A stretch of 44,853 nucleotides of DNA from JBPCPM01 sp050999155 (GTDB taxonomy: Bacteria > Actinomycetota > Thermoleophilia > Solirubrobacterales > 70-9), in the NCBI GenBank assembly GCA_050999155.1, contig JBPCPM010000071.1:1-44853 (forward strand). The letters run 5' to 3'. Shown here one piece after another: positions 1 through 7,898 of the stretch. The notes under the pieces were generated by a model. It had not been told where the DNA came from. It made no database searches and saw only the letters and a list, made by a program, of their open reading frames with translations. How positions within the stretch are numbered: position 1 is the first letter of the stretch; each line of letters begins with the position of its first letter. The position numbers and the translations under genes were made by a program.

Positions 1-167
1 GGGCTGGGGGCCGCGAGGAACGCGACGGCGGCCATCGCCCCGGCGGCGAGCCCGAGCGCCACGACGCCGGGCCGCGCCGGGACCAGCAGCGACCCCCACC
101 CGGCGGCGAGCAGCCAGCCGAGCACCCCGAGCCCCGCGAGCCGGAGGCCGGCGATCGCCGCGGTCAC
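1..167 (-). CDS. Membrane protein, N-terminal fragment, downstream of DUF58 gene (truncated by window edge)
   Basis: The GTG at 165-167 overlaps the TGA of the DUF58 gene (GTGA), so this is the next gene of the same operon. About 55 residues are visible. They form two hydrophobic stretches separated by a short PARPG loop, consistent with the first two membrane helices of a polytopic protein. MoxR-DUF58 pairs are very often followed by a transglutaminase-like membrane protein (TgpA type) whose N-terminus is a bundle of helices. That identity is inferred from context only, since no catalytic domain lies inside the window. Confidence 0.55.
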   Translation of the reverse strand, partial: MTAAIAGLRLAGLGVLGWLLAAGWGSLLVPARPGVVALGLAAGAMAAVAFLAAPS

Positions 168-1198
168 GCTGCGCTCCGCCCGGCCATCCGGCGCAGGGGA
201 AGCCCCGCCACGGCCGGTGCATCGTCGTCGGCCATCGCCGGGTCGGCCCACAGCACCAGCCGGGCCGCGCGGGCTGTCACGGGCGGACCCGCCGGCCCGG
301 CCTCGATCCACACCGACACCGCAGAGCGGGAATCGAGGGCCAGCGGGCCGGCCATGACGACGGCCAGCAGCCGCCGGGCCTCCGCCCAGGAGTGGTCGCC
401 GTCGATGACCCGGGGGGCCGGCTCGCCGGGCACGAGCAGCCGGCACCCGCCGCGAGCTCGCAGATGGCAGCTCACCGATCCGGCCGCGCGCACTGCGCGG
501 TCGAGGGCCTCGGGCTGCGAGCCCGCCGGAGCCGACACCACGATGAGCGGTCCTCGCTGGTCGGCGGGCGCGGCGTACCGGCGCTCGACCAGCCCGGCCC
601 CTCGAGCGAGCGCCGGCCAGTGGATCCGCGACGCCGCCGTCCCCGGCCGGGCCGGCTCGAGTGCGTGCAGGTCCGCCTCCGGCCCGTCGACGGCACCGCG
701 CGGGGCGACGACGCCTGCCGCCCGCAGGACAGCCGGATCCACCGGGTCGACGCGCGGGACGATCAGGACCTGCTGCTCGCCGCCGAGCCGGACCCGCCCC
801 CACAGTCCCAGGGGATCGCCCACGCGGGCCCGCACGGCGGGCAGGACACGCCGGCCACGGCGCCCGGCGCGCATGACGCCCCCCGAGGTCGTGGTCCCGC
901 GTTCGGACCGGGTCGCGAGATCGGTGGTGCCGGCCGCGACGGGATCGTCGAGCTCGACGATCGCGCCGAGGCCCTCGGACCGGGCATGGGCCCAGATCGG
1001 CTGCTCGGCGCCCTCGACCAGCTCCTCCGGCGCCTCACGCCAGACGGTCGTCGAGACGGCGGCGGTGACGGTCCACACAGCGGCCGCGACAGCGACGGTG
1101 ATCAGCATCAGGCCCGGCATCCACAGGGCGGTGATCCCGAAGATGAGCGCTGCACCGCTGAGCCCCAGGCCCAGCAGCAGGGCGCCGGGCCCGCGCAT
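164..1198 (-). CDS. DUF58 domain-containing protein
   Basis: The 344-residue protein has two hydrophobic segments at the N-terminus (about residues 5-50), a beta-rich middle, and the DUF58 signature around residues 190-210 (ASRIHWPALARGAGL, which fits the family S-x-I-x-W-x-x-x-A-R pattern). A VWA-like C-terminal part follows. Its ATG overlaps the MoxR stop (ATGA), so the two are translationally coupled. DUF58 proteins are the usual partners of MoxR AAA+ ATPases in membrane-associated chaperone-like or envelope-stress modules. The exact substrate cannot be read from sequence. Confidence 0.85.
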   Translation of the reverse strand: MRGPGALLLGLGLSGAALIFGITALWMPGLMLITVAVAAAVWTVTAAVSTTVWREAPEELVEGAEQPIWAHARSEGLGAIVELDDPVAAGTTDLATRSERGTTTSGGVMRAGRRGRRVLPAVRARVGDPLGLWGRVRLGGEQQVLIVPRVDPVDPAVLRAAGVVAPRGAVDGPEADLHALEPARPGTAASRIHWPALARGAGLVERRYAAPADQRGPLIVVSAPAGSQPEALDRAVRAAGSVSCHLRARGGCRLLVPGEPAPRVIDGDHSWAEARRLLAVVMAGPLALDSRSAVSVWIEAGPAGPPVTARAARLVLWADPAMADDDAPAVAGLPLRRMAGRSAA

Positions 1199-2163
1199 CA
1201 GAGAGCCGGGACGGAGCCCAGCGCATCGGCCACGGCCTGGCGCGGCGAATCGCCATCGGCGACGGCGACCAGCGACGGGCGCAGACGGTGGGCGAGGACC
1301 GGGACGGCCAATGCCTTGACGTCCTCGGGCAGGACGTGGTCGCGGCCGCTGATCAGCGCCCGGACCCGGGCGGCGCGCAACAGCAGCGCCCCCGCCCGGG
1401 GGCTTGCCCCGACCTCCAGCCGCACGTCGCGCCGGGTGGCGGCGAGCAGCTCGACGACGTACTCGCGCAGCGCCTGGGAGGCGTGGACGCGCGACCCGGA
1501 CTCGATCACGTCACGCACCTCGGCGACCGACGCGGCCGCCTCGGCCCCCGCAGGCCGAGCGGCGTCGTCGATCAGGGCCGCCTCGGCGGCCGCGTCGGGA
1601 TAGCCGAGCGAGACGCGGACCATGAAGCGGTCCAGCTGGGCCTGGGTGAGGGGAAAGGTCCCGTCGTACTCGGCGGGGTTCTGGGTGGCGATCACGGTGA
1701 AGGGCCGAGCGAGCTGGTGGGTGCGTCCGTCGACGGTGACGTGGCGTTCCTCCATGGCCTCCAGCAACCCCGACTGGGTCTTCGGCGAGGCCCGGTTGAG
1801 CTCGTCGACGAGCACGACGTTGGCGAACACCGGCCCCGGGTGGAAGGAGAACTCCCCGCGCGACTGGTCGAAGACGTTGACCCCGACGATGTCGGCCGGA
1901 AGCAGGTCCGACGTGCCCTGGATCCGGGCGAGGTCGGTGCTGCAGGCGTCCGCCAGGGCCCGGGCGAGCGAGGTCTTTCCCACCCCGGGGTGGTCCTCGA
2001 TCAGCACGTGCCCCTCGGCGAACAGGGCAACGAGGCTCGCCTCCAGCGCATCGTCGGGGACGACCACGGCGCGGCGGACGGCCACGGCGAGGCGACGGGC
2101 CAGGGCGGCGGCGCCCTCGAGCTCGGCCGCCCCCGGTCGCGGGGTTCGGTCGTCGGCGGTCAT
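1198..2163 (-). CDS. MoxR-family AAA+ ATPase
   Basis: This 321-residue ATPase has a Walker A motif PGVGKT at residues 59-64, Walker B VVLVDE at 116-121 followed by LNRASPKTQ, and a sensor-1 region FTVIATQNP, all typical of MoxR/RavA-like AAA+ proteins. The C-terminal lid domain is complete. I chose the ATG at 2161-2163 because the core starts shortly after it and a TACCCT box lies 9 nt upstream; an open frame continues further upstream but has no family similarity. It forms an operon with the DUF58 gene and probably remodels or loads cofactors onto partner proteins. Confidence 0.92.
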   Translation of the reverse strand: MTADDRTPRPGAAELEGAAALARRLAVAVRRAVVVPDDALEASLVALFAEGHVLIEDHPGVGKTSLARALADACSTDLARIQGTSDLLPADIVGVNVFDQSRGEFSFHPGPVFANVVLVDELNRASPKTQSGLLEAMEERHVTVDGRTHQLARPFTVIATQNPAEYDGTFPLTQAQLDRFMVRVSLGYPDAAAEAALIDDAARPAGAEAAASVAEVRDVIESGSRVHASQALREYVVELLAATRRDVRLEVGASPRAGALLLRAARVRALISGRDHVLPEDVKALAVPVLAHRLRPSLVAVADGDSPRQAVADALGSVPAL

Positions 2164-2172
2164 CGTCCTTCG

Positions 2173-2178
2173 AGGGTA
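2173..2178 (-). promoter_or_regulatory. Candidate -10 box of the moxR operon (TACCCT)
   Basis: TACCCT on the minus strand lies 9 nt upstream of the moxR ATG. This gives a predicted leader of only about 2 nt. No convincing -35 box is visible. Confidence 0.4.
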
Positions 2179-2210
2179 GAGAACCGCGGCTCTCGTCCCT
2201 GGAGGTCCGT

Positions 2211-3851
2211 CTACTGGGCGGCCACCAGCCACCAGTAGTGCTGCTGGCCCCCCTCGTGGGCCTCGACGTCGATGTCGCCGGGCAGGTGTAGCTCGTCGAG
2301 CGCGACCGGAGCCTGATCGCCCCCCACGAGCGTGATGATCTCGGCGTGGCCGCGCAGCGCCTCGATGACGCCGTTGAGGGTCTCCTCGGCCGCGCCCCAC
2401 ACGGCGATCTCGTCGTCGACAAAGCCCACGGCGTCGCCGCGTTCGAAGCGGCCCTTGACGTCGTCACGGGCGGCCGGTGCGACGGCGCCGACACGGGTCG
2501 TATCCAGCGCGTCGCGCAGTCGCTTGACGTTCTCGGCTCCGGGGCGCCGGGGGTCGACTTCGACCATCGCGACCAGCCCGGCCTGCTGGGAGGTGCAGTC
2601 GATCACGTGGACCGGCGTGTCGGCGAGCTCGGCTGCGCGCTCGGCGGCCATCACGACGTTCGGCGAGTTGGGCAGCACGACGACCTCGTCGGCTCCCGCG
2701 CCGGCGATCGCCCCGAGGATCTCGTCGGTGGAGGGGTTCATCGTCGCGCCACCGTCGAGCGGGAGCGCTCCCATCTCGCCGAACAGCGAGCAAAGGCCCG
2801 GGCCCGAGCAGACGGCGACGAACGCGGTGGCCATGGACTCCTGCGGGCCCGAGGCGGCGAGCCGGTGGGCGCGGGCCGCGATCTGGTCGTTCATGTCGGC
2901 CACCTCGAGGTCGCTCACGGTGCCGGTCGAGGAAAAGAGGGCGGTGGCCTGTTGGGGGTCGTCGGTGTGGACGTGGATGCGCACCATGCCGGCGTCGCCG
3001 ACGACCAGCACGCTGTCGCCGATCCGTTCCAGCTCCCTGGCGGCCGCTCGCTGGTCGACCGGCTGGGCGCCGCTGACGACGAAGTTCGTGCAGTAGCGGA
3101 AGTCCGAGAGGTCGTGGCCGGCGGGCAGGACCGCAGCCGCATCGCGTTCGGTCACATCCGGGGCTTCGGCGACATCGCCGCGCAGGCCGGCGACCATCCC
3201 GGCCAGGATCAGGACGAGACCGTGGGCGCCGGCGTCGACGACGCCGGCCTCCTCGAGCACCTCGAGCTGCCCGGTGGTGCGTTCCACCGCGCGGTTACCC
3301 GCCGTGACGGCGGCCTCGAGGACGCGGGCGAGCATCGCGTCCTGGGCGGCGTCGGCCGAGTGGTGGCTGAGGTGCCACTCGCCCATGTGGGCGACCTCGG
3401 CGGCCACGGCGTGGGCCATCTCGCGCACGACCGTGAGGATGGTGCCCTCGGCCGGGTTGCGCACCGAGTCATACGCCGCGTCGGCCGCACGGCCGAAAGC
3501 GGCGGTGATCAGGACGGGGTCGATCAGTTCACCGGGCCGGCTTGCGAGCTCCTCGGCGGCGCCGCGTACGACCTGGCTGAGGATCACGCCCGAGTTGCCT
3601 CGCGCACCCATCAGGGCAGCGTGGGCGACCGCCTCGACGATCTCGTCGCGACCGATCTCCTCGACCGACCGCTCGGAGAGGGTCTCGAGCTGGCGCAACA
3701 CCGCGGCGAGCGTGAGCGCCATGTTGTCGCCGGTGTCGCCGTCGGCGACGGGGAAGACGTTGAGGTCGTTGACCTCCTCGCGGCGCTCGTCGAACAACGC
3801 ATGTGCCGTCGCCACGACCCGCCGGAAGCGGACCAGGGTCGGCTCGCTCAC
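2211..3851 (-). CDS. fakA: DAK2/EDD-domain protein, FakA-like (YloV family)
   Basis: The 546-residue protein opens with a DAK2 (dihydroxyacetone kinase L-like) ATP-binding domain carrying LNVFPVADGDTGDNM at residues 30-44. Its middle linker has RIHVHTDDP and the C-terminus is an EDD/FakA-type domain. FakA is the ATP-binding subunit of bacterial fatty acid kinase, which phosphorylates fatty acids bound to DegV-like FakB proteins. I chose the GTG at 3849-3851 because it lies 4 nt after the rpmB stop and just before the DAK2 domain. The rpmB-yloV adjacency is conserved in many Gram-positive bacteria; the asp23-like gene often found between them is absent. No FakB gene is in the window. Confidence 0.88.
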   Translation of the reverse strand: MSEPTLVRFRRVVATAHALFDERREEVNDLNVFPVADGDTGDNMALTLAAVLRQLETLSERSVEEIGRDEIVEAVAHAALMGARGNSGVILSQVVRGAAEELASRPGELIDPVLITAAFGRAADAAYDSVRNPAEGTILTVVREMAHAVAAEVAHMGEWHLSHHSADAAQDAMLARVLEAAVTAGNRAVERTTGQLEVLEEAGVVDAGAHGLVLILAGMVAGLRGDVAEAPDVTERDAAAVLPAGHDLSDFRYCTNFVVSGAQPVDQRAAARELERIGDSVLVVGDAGMVRIHVHTDDPQQATALFSSTGTVSDLEVADMNDQIAARAHRLAASGPQESMATAFVAVCSGPGLCSLFGEMGALPLDGGATMNPSTDEILGAIAGAGADEVVVLPNSPNVVMAAERAAELADTPVHVIDCTSQQAGLVAMVEVDPRRPGAENVKRLRDALDTTRVGAVAPAARDDVKGRFERGDAVGFVDDEIAVWGAAEETLNGVIEALRGHAEIITLVGGDQAPVALDELHLPGDIDVEAHEGGQQHYWWLVAAQ

Positions 3852-3855
3852 GGGC

Positions 3856-4068
3856 TCAACCCGTTGGGGCGGCGCGGCGAACGTGCTTGGTGATCTTGCC
3901 CGCCTTGATACAGCGCGTGCAGACGAGCTCGCGGCGGGGTGACCCGTCGACCACGATCCGCACCTTCTGCAGGTTCGGCGCAAAGCGCCGCCTCGTGGCG
4001 CGCATGGAGTGGCTCCGGTTGTTTCCGAAACCGGGTTTCTTGCCGCAGCTGAAACAGACCTGGGCCAT
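3856..4068 (-). CDS. rpmB: 50S ribosomal protein L28
   Basis: The 70-residue L28 has the expected GKKPGFGNNRSHSM segment and a basic core. It keeps both CXXC pairs (C5/C8 and C50/C53), so it is the zinc-binding form and not the zinc-free paralogue induced on zinc starvation. It is the first gene before fakA, with 4 nt between them. The ATG has no Shine-Dalgarno sequence; a TAGCGT box lies 12 nt upstream. Confidence 0.96.
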   Translation of the reverse strand: MAQVCFSCGKKPGFGNNRSHSMRATRRRFAPNLQKVRIVVDGSPRRELVCTRCIKAGKITKHVRRAAPTG

Positions 4069-4080
4069 GAGCGACCGGCA

Positions 4081-4086
4081 ACGCTA
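4081..4086 (-). promoter_or_regulatory. Candidate -10 box for rpmB-fakA (TAGCGT)
   Basis: TAGCGT on the minus strand is 12 nt upstream of the rpmB ATG, which predicts a leader of about 5 nt. It lies between a 7-bp hairpin (4098-4117) and the gene. Confidence 0.4.
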
Positions 4087-4097
4087 GCGCACCGGAG

Positions 4098-4117
4098 GTC
4101 CGGAGCACGTTCCGGAC
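4098..4117 (-). terminator. Hairpin between ribH and rpmB
   Basis: GTCCGGA and TCCGGAC form a perfect 7-bp stem with a 6-nt loop, about 13 nt after the ribH stop. There is no T tract, so it may be a weak or factor-assisted terminator separating the rib operon from rpmB. Confidence 0.4.
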
Positions 4118-4130
4118 ACCGTCCGCCGGG

Positions 4131-4610
4131 CTAGTGCAACCGGCGGCCCAGCAGCATCATGCGCATCACGGCCTCGGCCGCGTCGCGGCCCTGGCTGCGT
4201 TTCGCCCCTCCGGCGCGGGCCAGCGCCTGGTCCATTGTCTCGCAGGTGATGACACCGAACGCGCACGGAACGCCGGTGTCCAGCGAGACGCGCTGGAGCC
4301 CCTCGGCGGCCTGGGAGCAGACGAAGTCGTAGTGGTCGGTCTCACCCCGGATCACGGTGCCCAGGCAGGCAACCCCGGCGTAGCGGCCCGACTCGGCGCA
4401 CCAGCGGGCCGCGAGGGGCAGCTCGAAGGCTCCGGGCACCCGATGCTCGTCGATGCCTTCGGCGGGGACGCCGGCCTCGACAAACGTGGCGCTCGCCTCG
4501 GCGGCGAGCTTGTCGGCGAGCTCGCCGTAGAAATCGGCGCTGCAGATGGCGAACCGCTCCCGCCCGAGGACCGCGCGTGCCTGCTCGGGGTCGGCCGTCG
4601 CGTCAGCCAT
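4131..4610 (-). CDS. ribH: 6,7-dimethyl-8-ribityllumazine synthase
   Basis: This enzyme condenses 3,4-dihydroxy-2-butanone 4-phosphate with the ribitylamino-uracil to give lumazine, the penultimate step of riboflavin synthesis. The 159 residues contain VPGAFELPLAAR, CLGTVIRGETDHYDFVC and GVPCAFGVITCETMDQALAR, covering the phosphate-binding and active-site segments of the family. Its start overlaps the end of ribBA by 8 nt, and it is the last gene of the ribD-ribE-ribBA-ribH operon. Confidence 0.96.
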   Translation of the reverse strand: MADATADPEQARAVLGRERFAICSADFYGELADKLAAEASATFVEAGVPAEGIDEHRVPGAFELPLAARWCAESGRYAGVACLGTVIRGETDHYDFVCSQAAEGLQRVSLDTGVPCAFGVITCETMDQALARAGGAKRSQGRDAAEAVMRMMLLGRRLH

Positions 4611-5973
4611 CGGCAGGGGGCTCCCGCCGCTCGGCGGAAGCCCTGGACCCCTCTGCCTGGGCGTTGTCGGCGCGCTGCTCGGCGGCGATCAGCTCTTCGT
4701 TCCAGGCGAGACCCTGGTGGTGGATCGTGTGGCCCATCCGCTCGGCCTTGGTCTGCATGTACTTGGCGTTCTCGGAGGTCGGCGGGCGGGCGATCGGGAT
4801 CTGGTCGGTCACCGTGAGCCCGTAGCCGCCGAGCCCGATGATCTTCTTCGGGTTGTTGGTCAGCAGGCGGATCGAGCTGAGGCCGAGGTCGGTGAGGATC
4901 TGGGCACCGATCCCGTAGTCGCGCAGGTCGGCGGGCAGGCCGAGGGCGGTGTTGGCGTCGACGGTGTCGAGTCCCTCGCGGTCCTGCAGGTCGTACGCCT
5001 TGAGCTTGTTGAGGATCCCGATCCCCCGTCCTTCCTGGGCGAGGTACACGAGGACCCCCTGGCCGTCGGCGGCGATCAGCCGCAGGGCGTCCTGGAGCTG
5101 ACCGCCGCAGTCGCAGCGCAGGCTGTGGAACACGTCACCGGTCAGGCACTCCGAGTGCATCCGCACGAGTACGTCGGTAGCGCCGTCGACCTCCCCGCAG
5201 ACGGCGGCGATGTGGTGCTTGCCGTCGAGCCGGGAGCGGTAGCCGATGAAGGTGAACTCGCCGTACTCGGTCGGGACGCGCGCGGCGGCAACGCGCTCGA
5301 CGAGCTTGGTGTTGAGCCGGCGATAGGCGACGAGGTCGGCGATGGTCACCATGCGCAGCCCGTGGGTCCGGCAGTAGCCGATGAGGTCGGGGACGCGGGC
5401 CATGGACCCGTCGGGGTTCATGATCTCGCAGATCACCCCGGAGGGGTTGAGGCCGGCCAGGCGGGCCAGATCGACGGCCGCCTCGGTGTGCCCCGTGCGC
5501 TCGAGCACGCCGCCCGGCTTGGCCTTCAGGGGGAACACATGGCCCGGCTGCACGAGGTCTGACGGCCGTGCGTCGGGGTCGATGGCCACCTGGATGGTGT
5601 GGGCCCGGTCGTGGGCCGAGATGCCCGTGGTGACGCCCTCGCGGGCCTCGACGGTCACGGTGAAGGCGGTCTCCAGCGGCGCCTCGTTCTTGGCGGCCAT
5701 CAGGTCAAGGCCCAGGTCGTCGCAGCGCTCGGGGGTCAGCGCCAGGCAGACGAGGCCACGGGCCTCGGTGATCATGAAGTTCACGGCCTCGGGCGTGGTG
5801 AACTGGCCGGCCATCACGAGGTCGCCTTCGTTCTCGCGGTCCTCGCCGTCGCAGACGACGACCATCTTGCCCGCCCGGATGTCCTCCAGCGCCTCTTCGA
5901 TGGTCGAGAACGTGCCGGGCCCGACCTCCTCGGTGCGGGGGTCGGCCGAGCGGATCTGCGCATCGTCGGTCAT
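4603..5973 (-). CDS. ribBA: Bifunctional DHBP synthase / GTP cyclohydrolase II
   Basis: The N-terminal half is 3,4-dihydroxy-2-butanone 4-phosphate synthase (DGEDRENEGDL near residue 42, HTEAAVDLARLAGL near 160). The C-terminal half is GTP cyclohydrolase II, with the zinc-binding HSECLTGDVFHSLRCDCG, YLAQEGRGIG and the DANTALGLPADLRDYGIGAQ block. The two activities start both branches of riboflavin synthesis, from ribulose 5-phosphate and from GTP. Both active sites look complete. About 30 low-complexity residues trail the second domain. The gene overlaps ribE by 4 nt and ribH by 8 nt. Confidence 0.97.
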   Translation of the reverse strand: MTDDAQIRSADPRTEEVGPGTFSTIEEALEDIRAGKMVVVCDGEDRENEGDLVMAGQFTTPEAVNFMITEARGLVCLALTPERCDDLGLDLMAAKNEAPLETAFTVTVEAREGVTTGISAHDRAHTIQVAIDPDARPSDLVQPGHVFPLKAKPGGVLERTGHTEAAVDLARLAGLNPSGVICEIMNPDGSMARVPDLIGYCRTHGLRMVTIADLVAYRRLNTKLVERVAAARVPTEYGEFTFIGYRSRLDGKHHIAAVCGEVDGATDVLVRMHSECLTGDVFHSLRCDCGGQLQDALRLIAADGQGVLVYLAQEGRGIGILNKLKAYDLQDREGLDTVDANTALGLPADLRDYGIGAQILTDLGLSSIRLLTNNPKKIIGLGGYGLTVTDQIPIARPPTSENAKYMQTKAERMGHTIHHQGLAWNEELIAAEQRADNAQAEGSRASAERREPPADG

Positions 5974-6578
5974 GGGTGGAGGTTCGCAGGTCGCGCCGTG
6001 TGTACGAGGCGTTCCACGTACTTCGCCAGGACGTCGAACTCGAGGTTGACCGCGCGGCCGACCGGCAGCCGCCCGAGGGTGGTGCGCACGAGGGTTTCGG
6101 GGATCAACGAGACGGTGAATCCGTCGTCGTGCAGCGCGGCCACGGTGAGGCTCACGCCCTGCAGGGCGATCGACCCGCGGTCGACGAGGTAGCGCAGGGA
6201 CCCGGGGTCGCAGGTGATGCGCAGCCGGGTCGCGAACCCGTCAGCTTCACGCTCGGCAACCGCGCCGACGCCGTCGACGTGGCCCTGGACGACGTGGCCT
6301 CCGAGTCGATCCGAGGCGCGCAGCGCGAGCTCGAGGTTGACCGGATCGCCCGGGCCCAGCGCGCCGAGCGAGGTGCGCTGGAGGGTCACCGGCATCACGT
6401 CGGCGGTGAGCTCGTCGCCGTCGACGGTCGTGGCGGTCAGACAGCAGCCGTCGGTCGCGATGGAGTCGCCGGGCGCCAGCTCGGCGGCCAGGGCGGTGGC
6501 GATACGCAGCCGGGCTCCCTCAGGTGCCGCGTCGATGGCGCGCAGCGTGCCGATGTCGGCGATCAGGCCGGTGAACAC
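5970..6578 (-). CDS. ribE: Riboflavin synthase, alpha subunit
   Basis: The 202-residue protein starts with the hallmark MFTGLIADIGTL and consists of two lumazine-binding barrels in tandem. Each repeat contains a G-D/S-x-x-x-x-D/Q-G-x-x-L-T segment (GDSIATDGCCLTATTV in the first, GSIALQGVSLTVAAL in the second). It dismutates two lumazines to riboflavin. Its stop overlaps the ribBA start (ATGA). Confidence 0.96.
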   Translation of the reverse strand: MFTGLIADIGTLRAIDAAPEGARLRIATALAAELAPGDSIATDGCCLTATTVDGDELTADVMPVTLQRTSLGALGPGDPVNLELALRASDRLGGHVVQGHVDGVGAVAEREADGFATRLRITCDPGSLRYLVDRGSIALQGVSLTVAALHDDGFTVSLIPETLVRTTLGRLPVGRAVNLEFDVLAKYVERLVHTARPANLHP

Positions 6579-6599
6579 CGGTCGATCATCGCAGGCGGG

Positions 6600-7733
6600 C
6601 TACCAGGTCCGCATGCGGGCGATGGCCAGGCGGTCGGGGCCGCTGGCCTCCCAGCGCACCCACTCGGGATGGCGGGCGGCGGCCATCGAAGCCGAGCCGC
6701 TCGCTCCCAGGACCCCGGGGGCCGCCGCGCCGCCGAGGACCACGGGCGCGACGAAGATCCGCAGCTCGTCGATCGCGCCGGCGTCGTTCAAGGCGCCGGC
6801 GAGGGTCGCGCCCCCCTCGCACAGCAGCTCGGCGACGCCCAGACCGCCGAGAAGCTCCAGCGCGGCGCCGATCCGGTCGCCCGGGGTCGCCCCCGACAGG
6901 CGCTCGACCCAGGCCCCGGCGTCGGCGAGCGCGCCGACACGGTGGTCGGGCGCCTGGGTGCCGGCCAGGACAACGAGCCCGGAACCGGGCGCCATCTCCA
7001 CGAGCGGACTGTCGAGCGGCAGCCGCGCGCCTGAGTCGAAGATGACAGGGGTGGGCTGGCGGGCGGCGGGCCGGTCGGTCGCCGGGTCCCGGCTGGTCAG
7101 CCGAGGCCGATCGGCCAGCGCTGCCCCGATACCCACAGCGACGGCGTCCGCCTCGCCACGCCACCGGTGGACCAGCGCCCGGCTCTCGGTCCCCGAGATC
7201 CACCGGCTGTCACCGCCGGCCGACCCCGTCCGCCCGTCGAGGCTCGCCGCCTGCTTGACGACCACCCGCGGCGTCCCCGTCCGGGCGTGCTTGCGAAACG
7301 CCTGGTTGAGCTCCCGCTCGGCGACCGCCTCGGGCGCGTCGGGATCGAGCAGCTGCACGTCGATCCCGGCCTCGCTGAGCCGCCGCATCCCCTCGCCCCC
7401 TTCAGACGGATCCGCCGACACGACCTCCACCCGGCCCACGGAGGCCAGCGTCAGCGCCTCGACACACGGCGGCTGCTTGCCCTGCCGCGAGCACGGCTCC
7501 AGCGACACGCTCACGGTCGCCCCGGCCGGATCGTGCCCCCGCCGCACGCAGTCCGCCAGCGCCTGCACCTCGGCGTGCGGTCCCCCAAACTCCTCGTGCC
7601 ACCCCTCCCCCATCACCACACCATCCCGATGCACCACCGCACCGACCATCGGATTGGGATGAGCCCCCGCCCTCCCCCGCTCGGCCAGCTCCACCGCCCG
7701 CCCACAGTACGACGCTCTCAGTTCCTCGGCCAC
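6600..7733 (-). CDS. ribD: Bifunctional deaminase/reductase RibD
   Basis: The N-terminal zinc deaminase has the HAE motif (PHAEVQAL) and the two zinc cysteines in EPCSRQGKQPPC. The C-terminal reductase begins at VVKQAASLDGRTG, with DSRWISG following. Together they deaminate and then reduce the pyrimidine intermediate of riboflavin synthesis. I prefer the GTG at 7731-7733 (377 residues), because a GATGAT box lies 6 nt before it and family similarity starts right after. An in-frame start at 7775 would add 14 residues. No FMN riboswitch core is recognisable in the 165 nt before the gene. It is the first gene of the rib operon. Confidence 0.93.
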   Translation of the reverse strand: MAEELRASYCGRAVELAERGRAGAHPNPMVGAVVHRDGVVMGEGWHEEFGGPHAEVQALADCVRRGHDPAGATVSVSLEPCSRQGKQPPCVEALTLASVGRVEVVSADPSEGGEGMRRLSEAGIDVQLLDPDAPEAVAERELNQAFRKHARTGTPRVVVKQAASLDGRTGSAGGDSRWISGTESRALVHRWRGEADAVAVGIGAALADRPRLTSRDPATDRPAARQPTPVIFDSGARLPLDSPLVEMAPGSGLVVLAGTQAPDHRVGALADAGAWVERLSGATPGDRIGAALELLGGLGVAELLCEGGATLAGALNDAGAIDELRIFVAPVVLGGAAAPGVLGASGSASMAAARHPEWVRWEASGPDRLAIARMRTW

Positions 7734-7790
7734 CCCCCAATCATCGCGTCCGTGCTCTCGGAACGCACACGACACGCCGGGCCCAACCGC

Positions 7791-7836
7791 TCGCTGAACG
7801 ATTCTCCGCCCTCAAGCACGGAAAATCGTTCAGCGA
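7791..7836. repeat. 46-bp inverted repeat, copy 1 (TCGCTGAACGATT arms)
   Basis: The 13-nt arms at 7791-7803 and 7824-7836 are perfect reverse complements around a 20-nt spacer. Inside the spacer TCCG and CGGA could extend the stem. It lies about 58 nt upstream of ribD and after the Fe-S/FAD fusion gene. Three other copies share the arms and the exact spacer length. Confidence 0.9.
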
Positions 7837-7875
7837 ACCCGGTGGGCGTGGCCCCTTTGTCATCCAGCAGGGTCC

Positions 7876-7896
7876 GAGGCCCGGGCCCGCGGCCTC
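7876..7896 (-). terminator. Candidate terminator after the Fe-S/FAD fusion gene
   Basis: GAGGCC and GGCCTC pair around a 9-nt GC-rich loop, 2 nt beyond the stop codon of the upstream minus-strand gene. There is no T run. Confidence 0.4.
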
Positions 7897-7898
7897 CT

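Noticed and set aside
7791..7836. Reading the 46-bp inverted repeats simply as intrinsic terminators
   Set aside because: They lack T tracts, copy 4 lies between two divergent promoters where no transcript ends, and the 20-nt loop is long for a terminator.
7734..7898. Possible FMN riboswitch upstream of the riboflavin operon
   Set aside because: The conserved RFN-element blocks are not visible; the only structure is the 46-bp inverted repeat, which recurs at unrelated genes, and a terminator-like hairpin.
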